Origin: Tribonema minus
Lineage: Eukaryota; Sar; Xanthophyceae; Tribonematales; Tribonemataceae
Assembly (NCBI GenBank): GCA_017506865.1
Contig: JAFCMP010000120.1
Location: forward strand, 62,001 to 126,000
Direction of reading: 5' to 3'
DNA: 64,000 bases
Shown piece by piece: positions 42,808 through 54,300 of this stretch. Position 1 is the first letter of the stretch. Every line of letters begins with the position of its first letter. Made by a program: the position numbers and the translations under genes. The notes under the pieces are model-generated. The model was not told the origin of the DNA, searched no databases, and saw nothing but the letters and a program-made list of their open reading frames with translations.

Positions 42808-44373
42808 AAGTGCAGAAGTAAAGAAGGCTTGCTGCTGTATCTACTCGTTGTTCAGGACGCGCAGCAAGGGAGGCAAGGCGCCAGCACGTTGTGAATGCGC
42901 GTATCTCTTGACGTCTGCTGCACGATTGGAAAGAACGCTCATCCGCTGCTGTACGTGCTACATAAACCTATGTCAGCGCAGGGCTTCCTAGCACCCTGCT
43001 GACAGATTTGAATATGGCCGGAATCCGCCTGTCCCAGCTGTAGCAGTCATGACCTGGCGATCGGTTGGCTTGGATTTGAGTGTCTCAGTGTTTTTGTCAA
43101 CAGAAGTTCAATGTGACCCCCGTCTTCCAAAGAAATCTCGCATGTGGTGTTGGTGATTGATGATGGCGTGCATCGCAAGCATCTGCAGCAGCTGATAAGC
43201 GTGCGCAGGCGCTGCGTGCACAATTTTGCTGACTGTGTTGTCTGTATTGCTTGTGTCGCTTGCTTCTGAAGCCAAGGTGTGACTGGACGTTGAATGTCGG
43301 GATTCAAAGGGCTCGGTGCTCCCCGATTGGGCTTCTGCATGAGTAGTCGATCGCTGCACAGCATGTGGCTTGGCGCGTGGCACACATCTGCACGTTGAGA
43401 AAACATACCTGCGGCAGCTGTGTATGTTCGGTTTAATACTTAAAAGTTACATGGGGAAATGTGCATGATCTGGTTTTCATACTGAGCAGTGTATCATACT
43501 CTGGGACACAACCGTTGATGCTGACTGTAGAATGACATCTGATGTGAAAGTGCCAGGAGCTCTCTGCTGGTTTGCGGTCGCATACTTGTCTGTGCTGCTG
43601 CATGCTGCTGACTTGGACCTGTACAGGGGTCGCAGAATGCGCAGCAGAGCAGTAAGAAGGCCACTGGGGCCTGGACGGTTTGGATGGTGGTACAGCAGTG
43701 CACATTGGTTGCATGTTGGTGACTCTGCGCTCAGGCCTTAAGCAGGGAGCTATCTAGAGCTTGGTCCCGTAACCACAGCGCTGCTGCGTATGGCTCTTGT
43801 CGTATGCGACAGGCATGCTGATTATCTATGCTGCCTGCTAGCGATGGTTTGGCGGACCCTACATGGTCCATGCCGCATCATTGCGACGCCGACAGCTGCG
43901 ACGCTGACAGTTGCGGCTCAGGTGATGACAATTGCACTGCAGGTGAAGCAGCGGCAGAGCGGCAGCTTGCGCACACCGCCGTTGCCAGCACTAGAAGCAA
44001 TGACATTTTCGCCGTCCAATGGCGTAACAACGACGGCAGCGGCCACGGCCGCGCCGCTGCGCGTCACCGGTTCACCAGTCGCGATGGAGCCCGCTGCGGC
44101 TTCAATGGACGGCGGCAGCATCACTGCCGCAGTAGCTGCAGCAGACGACACGAAGGTGCAACGAGCGGCAGCAGCGAGTGCTTTATTCAAGTGAGTCGGG
44201 GGCAGCAGCAATAGTGGCGGCATTGGCAAGTGGACGCCATGATGGTGCTGTCACAGGGAGGGCATCGGCGGCGCAGCGGGACAGGCAGCAGGGCCACACA
44301 GTGGCGCCAGCACAGGCAGCGTTTGCTGCCACCGCAGCTGGCGCCTCTGCCGTCGCCGCCTCTGCCGCTGTTG

Positions 44374-44640
44374 GTGCCGCTGCCGCCGCCGCCGCCGCCG
44401 CCGCCGCCACCGCCGCCGCTGCCGCTGCCGCTGCCGCTGCCGCTGCCGCTGCCGCTGCCGCTGCCGCTGCCGCTGCCGCTGCCGCTGCCGCTGCCGCCGC
44501 CGCCGCCGCCGCCGCTGCCGCTGCCGCTGCCGCTGCCGCTGCCGCTGCCGCTGCCGCTGCCGCTGCCGCTGCCGCTGCCGCTGCCGCTGCCGCTGCCGCT
44601 GCCGCTGCCGCCGCTGCTGCCGCTGCCGCTGTCGCTGCCT
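44374..44640 (+). repeat. (CTGCCG)n / (CCG)n hexanucleotide block
   Basis: About 265 bp of CTGCCG units, interrupted by short CCG runs near 44,380-44,417 and 44,490-44,515. It reads Ala, Pro-Leu or Gly-Ser in different frames and produces long spurious ORFs. Confidence 0.9.
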
Positions 44641-44729
44641 GATTGGTTTCTGTCGCAGCAGTCCATATGCTCCATCAGCATGGCATGGCTCAACAAGCCA
44701 AGCGTCGTTGGCGAGCAATGGATTTCACA

Positions 44730-44733
44730 ATAG
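44730..44733. repeat. Target-site duplication, left copy
   Basis: ATAG immediately left of the left LTR, identical to 56781-56784. Confidence 0.8.
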
Positions 44734-45146
44734 TGAAGCGGCTTACCTTGTGATGCTGTCATGAATGCAAACAAGCAAGCTGGAAGAGCAAAACAAGTAG
44801 ACACGCTTCAGAGAACTCAAATGAAATGTTATGCGAAAGGAAAAACGATACGCTTACCGGATATTTTATTCTGCTGCTGAGAGACGGAAGGCTTGGGGCT
44901 GGACGATGGCTGGCACAGCAAGGTTCGGGCTTGCTGCTTGCAGGGGGGGTTCTGATGCTGTGCATACTACTTTGATGTGCCCTTTGGCATGTGACCCAAC
45001 TAGTTGCACCTGCCTTCAACTAAGGTCAGGCCAGCTCTCAATCACATGTCAAGGTCTACACCGACTACACAGGTCTACTGAGACCTGTGCCAACCTGTGA
45101 GGTGTAACTGCCTGTAACTGTCTGAATACACCCCCAAGCCGTATCA
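44734..45146 (-). repeat. 3' LTR (left copy)
   Basis: 413 bp, TG...CA. It differs from the other LTR by two adjacent substitutions (AAAAACGATA against AAACGCGATA) and an extra GCCAGCTCT. On the element's strand it holds an AATAAA hexamer at 44865-44870, a likely poly(A) signal. Confidence 0.95.
44865..44870 (-). terminator. AATAAA poly(A) signal in the 3' LTR
   Basis: TTTATT on the plus strand reads AATAAA on the element's sense strand. The same site lies at 56508-56513 in the 5' LTR. Its role is inferred from its place within the LTR. Confidence 0.5.
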
Positions 45147-45148
45147 GA

Positions 45149-45160
45149 TCCCCCTTCTTT
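45149..45160 (-). other. Polypurine tract
   Basis: On the element's strand AAAGAAGGGGGA lies two bases before the 3' LTR. It would prime plus-strand DNA synthesis. Confidence 0.8.
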
Positions 45161-45388
45161 GCTGAGCATCGCCCTCGATGCGGACTTGAACTCGAAGCAG
45201 CAGATCGCGGTCCCTAGTGTAGTTGCAGCATGCTCGCACTAAGTGCACTACTAAGCATGGAGGCCAATATAGAACTGGTTGGAAACCCCATTAAAAACCT
45301 GGGAGGCAAACCTGCTAGTCAGGGAAATCCTCTCTGCAGGAAAAGGGAGTCGCCGGCCTCAGCTTTGACTCAACTTGAGTCCCCACAA

Positions 45389-48300
45389 CTACTTCGCACT
45401 CTCCTCTGAGGATATACTGCGAGCGGCGAGCACGTTCCACGATGAGTATGGGCTGTCTTTTGGCGTGCGGTAGTCACCCGGACGTAAGCGCATACGCCTG
45501 ACAGTCTTCTCACCGTCGAATAGTACATCAAACGTGAACTGCGACCTGGCGGGGTAAAACTCACCCAGGACGCCGCGGCTCCAGCCTGTTGGAAAGTGAT
45601 ACCAGATCACTTCACCCTCAAAGTCTGATCCGAAATCAGATGGCAGTTTGGGCAGCCTTACCAGCGAGATCTGCGGCTGAGCAGAATCTTGGGCTGAGCT
45701 TGCCTCAGAACTAGTTTGGGAAGATGGCAGACCTCGCGTGACCTGAGAGTTGGGACTTGCACTACTCGCGCTGTCCGGCGCGCTTTGCGCCTGCAACCTC
45801 TTGGCTTTGTCACGCACTGCCTCCGCCAACTGTATGGCAGACTTGACCTGTGTACGGGTCATCTGTTCCCATTCACCATCCTCATATCTGATCCTCCAGT
45901 ATGGTGACACAAAGTTCTTAACGGCCCCCCACACGTAAGTGATCGGGCCGCCCACTACCGTTCTGTGCTCCCTGACCAGCGCCGTGCCGATGGGATAGAG
46001 TTGCAGCGCGCTCTCTCGGCGCATGCCAGCATCCTCCTTAGGTGTGGGCCTGATGGCATATGCCGGCAACCTTCCTTCGTTGCGCAGCTCATAGAGCGCG
46101 TGAAAAGCGTCTAAGGTCCATGGCGTCACTTCTTGCAGCATGTCATCCTCTGACACCCACGCATGTGACTTGCCATCTATGGACTGCCATTTGTACTGCC
46201 ACGAGCCATTGGGGCCCGCTTGGCGGTCCAGAACTCTGTATAACTTCTCACCATCTGCTAGCTCCTCCACTTGTCGGGGGCTCAGCATGGCGTGCACACC
46301 TGGCTCCAACATGGCACTAGGCCTCATGTGGAAGGGCTTCATGTTCTCAACATGAGCTGTGGTGTGTCTAACTCTTCTGCCCATCATCCTGCAGATGAAT
46401 GAGAGGCCTGATTCGCCTGTGCGAGCCTCGATCTGCCAAGGCCCCACATACCTGGCATCAAGAGCAGCCGACCTGTCTCTTTGTCTGGGCAGCCGTATCA
46501 TGACATAGTCACCGACGGCGAACTTCACCGCGCGCTTAATAGCTTCATTGCGCTTGGTGATCTTCTGGGCGCGCACTTGCAGCGCCTTTGACACCACTTT
46601 GTCTGCAAGCTCAAGCATATCCAGCTTGTGCTCAATCTCCTCGTGCAGGTCCAACTTCCTGCTGCCATCCTCGTGCATAAACGCATCATGTGGCAGTGAA
46701 GCCTCCCGACCGTACACACAGAAAAAGGGTGTTAAACCTGTTTCATCTCGGGGAGTTGTCCTCAACACAAACTGTACGAGCTCTAAGCCTTCGTGCCAGT
46801 TTGTCTGCTGAGCGCTGACCCAAGATGCTAGTGCCTTCTTAGCACGACCATTTGCATGTTCTGCCACACCATTGGTCTGTGGGTGGTATGCACTGGTCTC
46901 TATGCGTTTAACTTTAAACGCTCTGCAAAGGTCACTGACCACATTGCCAAGGAAGACTTTGCCCTTGTCTGAGCATAGTTCCTCCACTAATGCTCCAACC
47001 TCTAGGAACACTGTCATGAGGTGCGGGGTTACATCTTTAGTACCCTGGCCATGCATAGCGGCTAGCCATACAAAACCGGACCTCGTCTCCACAATAGTCA
47101 GAACATATTTATGCCCCGCTGCGGACTGGATACCAGGCTCTGTGATATCAATGTTGAGACGTTGCCACATGCGCACTGGCTCAGCCAACCACTGCTTATA
47201 TTGAGTGGAGCTGGCGCGCTTGCGTTCTAGGCACGTCATACAACTCTGCACGTACGTTCGTATGTCTGCGCCCATACCAGGCCAGAAATACCTCTCGAAT
47301 ATACGCGTGTGCGTAGCGCCTATGCCGCAATGCATAGCGCTCGCGTCATCATGCCCTAAACGCATGACTAGGGTTCGTAGCACCACTGGCACGACCCACT
47401 GCAACAACACCATACCTCTCTTGGGGTGGCTTGTTGAACTGTGCACCAAGAGGCCATCTTCCTCGACGGTATACTGCTCTCTCTGTGCTAAGACGTGAGC
47501 GGCTAGCTCCGCGCCTTCGGGTATGTCACCCTCAATGAGCATCTTGCTCACTGCTCGACAGAAGCCGTCCGCTTTCTGAACTTCAAGAAATGCGGCTCTG
47601 CTGAGCATTGCTGGCGTGGCAGGCGAGTCTCCCTCGGCCACCCGTTTCAGCAACTGCACTACTTCTGGCCTTGGCAGCGTCTTCTTGCGCTTGCCTAAAA
47701 CAGCTTCGCCATCCGGTGGCTCGTCTGCCTCATCTGCATCAGCAGCAGCTTCTACCTCTGGAACCTCTCCTTCTTCCAATGAGTCTGCCGCCGGCTGAGC
47801 CGTGGTGACGCTGCACTTGGCCCTCTTTGAGCTGATGCTGCGTCGCCTGTCGCATGCGATCTGCCTTAAGAGTCGCTGCGCTTGGGAATGCTCCCACGAG
47901 CCGGTGTACTTATTGACTGGCTCTGCGTACGCTGTGTTGATCTCAACTTCATCAACCTCTGCTTCCTCCACCGTGGAGTCATCTAGCCTTCTGTCCAACA
48001 ACTGTGCTAGCTCCACAGCTGTCAGAGCGGCTAACCTAGCGGCCACCGCGCCTGATATGGCGACGGCCTCGTTGAACTTGAACGCTGGCCCGTAACGTGC
48101 GTCCGCCGTGTACCCACGACAGCTGTTCACGTCGGCCACTTTGTGCGTTCTCGTGGCCTCGTCCGCAAAGCGCACACCTGACGGCGGTGCGTCTATGCTC
48201 GGGACTGCGTCTGGCCACTGTTCGTCTGCTGGCTCCGTAGAGCGCTCAGCATCTAACTCTGCCTGCTGTGGCAGCCTGGATGGGGCATCAGCATTGGCAT

Positions 48301-51300
48301 TCCTTTTGCCAGGCCTGTGCTGAATGGTAACGTCATACTCCTGTATGCGCATGGCCCATCTTAGTAGCTTGCCGTTGAAGTCTTGTAACGTCAACAGCCA
48401 CCTGAGCGCAGCGGCATCTGTGACCACTGTAACGGGGTTACCCCAAATGTAAGGCCTGAAGTGGTTGAGCGCCAGCACTACTGCCAGACACTCTACTGCC
48501 GTCGCTCCTAACTTCGCGTCGGGTTCAGAGTTCAGCTTGCTGAAGTAGCCAACGACTACTTCTCTGACCTCCTCGCCTTCAGCTATGCGGCGCCTGCCCG
48601 TGTGAGCATATGGCTGTCCCGCTGTTGCCCTTTCGACCTCACTCACAGGTCTGAACTGTGTAAGCACACCTGCCGTCGCCGTCTTGGAGGCGTCGGTGTA
48701 CAATACGAAAGGCAAACTGAAATCTGGGTGCATCACTATGCGACTGTCGCACATGGCACTCTTCAGCCGCTTGAAAGCCCGCTCTTGCGCAGACCCCCAA
48801 ACCATGACTGCTTTGTTCTTGGTCAGGGCTACTATAGGCTCTGATATCGCCCCAAAGTTGGGTACATATCGCCTGTAATAGTTAAACACTCCCATAACCA
48901 CTTGTACCAACTGCTTGTCTGGTACCCCGCCTTTCAGTGGGGGGCTCATGTCAAGCATGGCCTTGACCTTGTCAGGGTCTGGTCTTGTTCCAGAGGCGCC
49001 AACTATATGGCCTAGGAACTTGACTTCAGCTTGAAACAGCTGACACTTTGGGCGAGATACACTCATGCCCGCCGCGCCTATGCGGCCAAGAACATCATCT
49101 AACTGCTCGATGTGCTCCTCGATGTCCGTGCCATACACCAACACGTCATCTATGTACACTAGCGCGTGGGAGCCTAAGGCATCTCCCAGCACTTGGTGCA
49201 TCAATCTCGTGAACTGCGCTGGCAAGTTCACCAGCCCGACTGGCGCAACCTTGTAGTGCCACAACGAGCCGTCTGGGGCTCTGAAGGCCGTCTTGGCCTT
49301 AGCCGTCTTGGCCAGCGGGATCTGATGGTAACCCGCTGCCAGATCTAACGAAGATAAGATCCTCGCACCTTGCACAGCCCGCATCATGTCATCCATGTTG
49401 CCTAAGCCATGACTATCACGCTTCGTGACCGCATTCAACTTCCTGAAGTCTATGCAGAAGCGGATCTTGTCGCCTTGAACCACTAGTACTGGGTTGCTTG
49501 CCCACGCACTAGCTGATGGCTCAATCTGTTGGCGCTTTGCCATCATCTGAATCTGTTTCATGATGTACTCGGCTTCTTTGAAAGCCCAATGGCGTGCCTT
49601 GTCCGCCACCGGCTCGGCCGTCTGAGTGTCAACATCAATCTCAAAATGCTGAGTGACTCGAGGGTTTTTAGGGTCCTTAGCAAAGACATTCCTGTGCTTT
49701 TTTAGCATGTCAAGTGCTTTTGTTTTCAAAAGTACCCCATCTTTCCCCCTTCCTTGCAAATGAGGCGCAAGCCTGCCATCTTTCACAAGGATTTCCTCCA
49801 GCTCTGCATCTGTGCAGTTCTCTAGCTGGTCATTGTGGCGCTGGCTGAGGTCTGCCAGCCGTTGCACTTCTTGTGCAACCTCTTTGGCAGTCTTGCCTAT
49901 GCTAGCAGCTAATTCTGCCACTAACTTAGCATTTTCAGAGTGCCTTTTGGCTGCTATTACTAGCAGTTTGGCTTCTAGAGCCTGCTGAGTAGCTGTCTGC
50001 ACTTCTAGCAGATCATCAGCCTTAATTGGAGTCACTTTTCCCCAATACGTGTTGCGGCGCACGTAAACCGGGTACATTGAAGTGTTGCTCAATGTAGCGT
50101 ATATCGTGCCGCTGGCATTTACAGTGAGAGCGGTGATATTTGCCTTAACACCTTTGCCTCTCATCATTTCTGTAGTCACTGTTTCTTGTGGCATGAGCAA
50201 TGCCTCATAGGGCTGCACGCGCTTTGGCTTTGGTAGCAGCGTGAGTTCCACAATCGTCTCCGACGATGGTGCCAGTACAGTGTTATATGCCATCCTAGCT
50301 GAGCACTGCTGAGGCTTGTCTGGTGCCTCAGTGCTCTCAGCGCTGCCATTGCCCTTGCAACTGGCTAGTGCTGCCGCATGCGCGTTCGCGTTGTCTGCGC
50401 GATTCTTGTCGTGCATGGGGCGTATGGCCACACCTTTTAGTCCCCCTGGGAAGAAGGCTGGGCTACCGCCGTGATACGAGATGACTGAGCCATGCGGGGC
50501 AAAGAAATCCGTACCTAAGAGCACGTCCATGGGTGCGTTCACCACATAGAACTTGTGCAAGAACATCTTGTTCTTAAACCGCAGCCATGCATTGACCACA
50601 CCACTGATCTGCAGCGACGTCTTGCCGTCTGCCAAGAGGATCTCAGTGTAGTCACCTTGCTGAGGTGTACATACATAGCTGTTGGGGAGCTTGTCTGCAA
50701 TGCGCTTGCCCATGATGGTTACGGTCGCACCGCAGTCTACCATGGCGCGCACATAGAGTTCTTTGGGCGTCTGAGAGTTGCTTTGTACGCGTAACGACGC
50801 GGACACAAACATCTGCCCTGGAGGTACAACACCGGCTACTGGGCGTATGTACTCCACTGGAGCCTCCGACTTGGAGCGCTCTACCGAGCTAGGCTCAGGG
50901 GACCCTACTGCAAGGTCTACATGAGGTAACTTGACTGGTTCCCTCGGTTTTGTGATCTCTTCTGTGAGATTCTTAATTGTCTCTGCCACACTCACTGGTG
51001 GGGCTGTGTCTAACTTGCTGACACCTGGCACATGGTCTAATATGCCTAGAGACTGAGCATCAAGGCCAGCGCGCCTGAGCGCTGCCTTCAACTCACCTGG
51101 GGCAAGGCGCGGGTCTGTACCGCCGCCGAGCTTCTTGCGTGCCGCTGCGGCCGCAATGGGTGGAGCACTGATTTCTGTGTCAATGTCCATGTCGTCTGCG
51201 CTACTGCAAACGCTCATAACTGACTGTGAGTCCCACTCAGAGTCAGACCCTGAGTCAGAGTCATCGACTTCCACGATGTCAGCCATGCCGGGCTGCACCA

Positions 51301-54300
51301 CAGCCAAGTCTACCTCTGGCTCTTCCCATGCACTGCGCATCGGAATTATGGGTACCTCTGCATACCCTGCATCATGCGACTTTGCATGTATGCTACGCGC
51401 CACTGCTGCTGAGCAGTGTGCACTTGACGAGGGCGCTGCGTGTACCGCGGTAGCGGCCTGCACCAGCGAACCACTCTGACCAGCCAACCAAGACGGGGGC
51501 GGGCAGTCAACTGAATGCCTCAACGTAGAGTCTGACCTACGCAGCAAACGTACCTGTTGTTCTGGCAGTGTGCACAGGCCTGAGGCCTCAATTGCCACGA
51601 ACAAGTGAAATGCCATCTCTGGGATGAACAAGTCTGCAATGTAACGCCGTACATCACTACTGCATGCACTCGCTGGTAATTCATGATAATACGTCATGAG
51701 CACTGCCATTTCCGCAAGCGACAGCAAGCGGGCAGATGCCACTGGACCAGCGTCTTTTGCATGTGCAACATAACTCGCAGTGGGCCTACCAGGCAGTCTG
51801 CGCACTGGGCTAGGCAACAAGCCATCAGCATCCAAAACACCAGGGTGCTGAGCACTGCGTGGTTGCAAGAAGAATGTGCGTTCGGGGCAGCGCAAGCGAG
51901 AGCGAACAGATGTGGGTCTGCTTTGTAAACGCTTGGTATTTATTACCGCACCGAACCTCTGGAGCGCCTCACGTGAGGCCACCCCTGCTGGTACTATGAC
52001 AATGTACACCCTCTGCCTCCTGCAAGGTACTTCAAACTCAGAAGCCTTTAACTTGGCAATGTACAGCATGTAACCAGCCGACTTGAGAATGCGTACTGCG
52101 CGTGCAAACGCGCGTGACACTAGCACTCCTGGCACATTCTCATACAACACCACCCGAAGCTTGGCCCGCACGATGAGCCGTGCGGCATGGACCGTGCACT
52201 CGGCAGCTTCGCCCTCGACCTTCTTGCCCTCTGCCGAAAAATCTGTGCAGGGCGGGGAGATGGTGGTGACGTCAGGTTTCTCGTCGATGAGACGTGCAAC
52301 AACCTTCGCATCAGTGATGCATGCAGTGAGCGTGGGCACTTCTGGATGAACTTCATGCAGAGCCTCAATTGCCTTGACGTCTTTGTCAACTGCGAGCACC
52401 GTGCGTGTTACAAAACCTGCTCTGGAGGTCAACTTACCCCCAGCTATGGCGCCTCCTAGCGCCCCACAGCAGATAGACGCGTGTTTGATAACTCTGGGTG
52501 GTGGCTCTGGCCCACCCTCAATTGCCGCCATCTGTGCGCGCAAAGAGACATCGTAAACAGCGTCAGTGGCATGCTCAGCTACCTGTGCCGAACATGCATC
52601 TGCTCTAACTACACCAGGCAATTCACTGATTGCTGATGCTGAACTTGCAGCAGGCAAGTCACTTCCTACCAAGGCAGCAGACAACTGCAAGTGTGATTCA
52701 CCTTGGCGGTGCTTTTCTGCCATCCTCTTTCGGTGCGCAATGCACTGAGGGCAGGTAGTCTTGTGCCGCATAAGTGTGTCCCAGTCTCCCTGGTTCACTC
52801 TGCAGCCAAGACACTTGAAGTTGCTCTGGGGCTTGGCTCCGCCGCCGCCATTATCGCCTGCGGAGCTAGCCTTGCCCTGCGGCGCGCGGTCGCTGACTCC
52901 AAGCTGGCGACGCTCGTTAGCGCTCAGCCCCGCCAACACAGCGCGAACAGCCGAAAGCTTATTCTTCTTTTTATAGCGATGGTCGTTACTGACCACGCTC
53001 CACCCATCCTTGGCAGGGCGCTTGCCTGTGTCAGAGTAGGGGGGGGTTGAGATGTGTGCCGCGGCCATTGCAGACACAACATTTCGAGTCTCGCGCTCGT
53101 CAATAGGCGCTGCCTGCCACTTTTGCTGGGCAGTTGCCACGACCTTGGGAAAAGCGGTGTTCTTTAGATCCCAGGTCTCATACATGCCGTTTACTTCTTG
53201 ACGGCAGCATAATGGCAGTTCATGAACGAACTTCATACGAACAATTTGCTGGTTGTCCGCGCAGCCGGCGTCGTGCGCGGCTGCAACTACCTCCCTGCCC
53301 CACACTTCGGGGCTGGTACCGGAGGTACGCGTGAGTTCATGATACTTTTGAAGTGCTATTTGCCTGGCAGATGTGCTATCGTACGCTGCTGTAAGGCATT
53401 GCACCATCTGCTCATAAGACAAATCACTAAACGCACGAGTTTCTAGCATTCCCGTGCGCTCATTGGTGACTGCGCTGGTCAGATCAGCGTACTGACTCTT
53501 GGTCAGACTCTGCAACAGCGCTTCTGAGTAGGCCGACTTGGGCACGCCACGCGTGTCGCAGCTACGCTCAAAAGCTCTAATGGGAGCTTCAAGCCTGCCT
53601 ACTTGCGTTACAATGACGACGCCAGTGCCGCCGAAACCCCTCAAGTCAACTTTGGGTTTCCGCACCGTCATGGCAACTGAGGAGTACGAGGGTTCTACTG
53701 CCCCCGCAGTCCTAATGCTCTCACCTAGAGCCGATGCGCTGGTGGCTACGCCGGCCACTGCGCCATCTTCACGCGGACTCGCAGCTGCGCCGGCTGCGTC
53801 GTCGTCCGACGTGTCGGAGTGCCCGTCAGTGTTGAGGAACGGGTGCGTCACCAGGCTGCGCGGGTAAGTGTCCGCAGCTAGGCGCGCCTCCTCGGTGACC
53901 AGAGGCGTGTTCTCGAACTCCCTTAGCATTCGCCAGAGTTCCGCCTCCTCACCGTCGCCTGTGCCGAAGGCGAAGCGATGCCAACTATTGGACCGCTTAC
54001 GGTGTTCACCTATGGTCAGCAGCTCGCCGAACTGGCTAGCTTTGAAGTCATGACCACGTTTTTCCAGAAGTGCAACATTATGCTTGCGCACCTCTTCGGC
54101 CTGCTCCGCAGCGAACGTCCGCGCCATCGGCAGCAGTGAGTTCTTCACCATGTTCTTGCTCTCACTAGGAGCTCTGGTGACGCGAAGCTGGAGCTCGCCA
54201 AGGCGTTCGTAAAGGGCACGCTCGTGAATTTCGGCGAACGTTGCAGCCGTTTTGGCGGCCTTGGCAGCTCGCTTATGTGCCTCGACGCGAGCTTCGATGC

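Larger units (their letters stand above)
42808..44733. other. Intergenic region ending in simple repeat
   Basis: No gene is supported. Several open readings at 43,430-44,200 lack domains. It ends in the CTGCCG hexanucleotide block, just before the retrotransposon. Confidence 0.45.

Noticed and set aside
44178..44804. Long poly-Ala, poly-Pro-Leu and poly-Gly-Ser readings
   Set aside because: Translations of the CTGCCG microsatellite in different frames, not genes.
45716..54053. Numerous 60-115-codon plus-strand frames across the retrotransposon
   Set aside because: They lie opposite the polyprotein and carry no domains.
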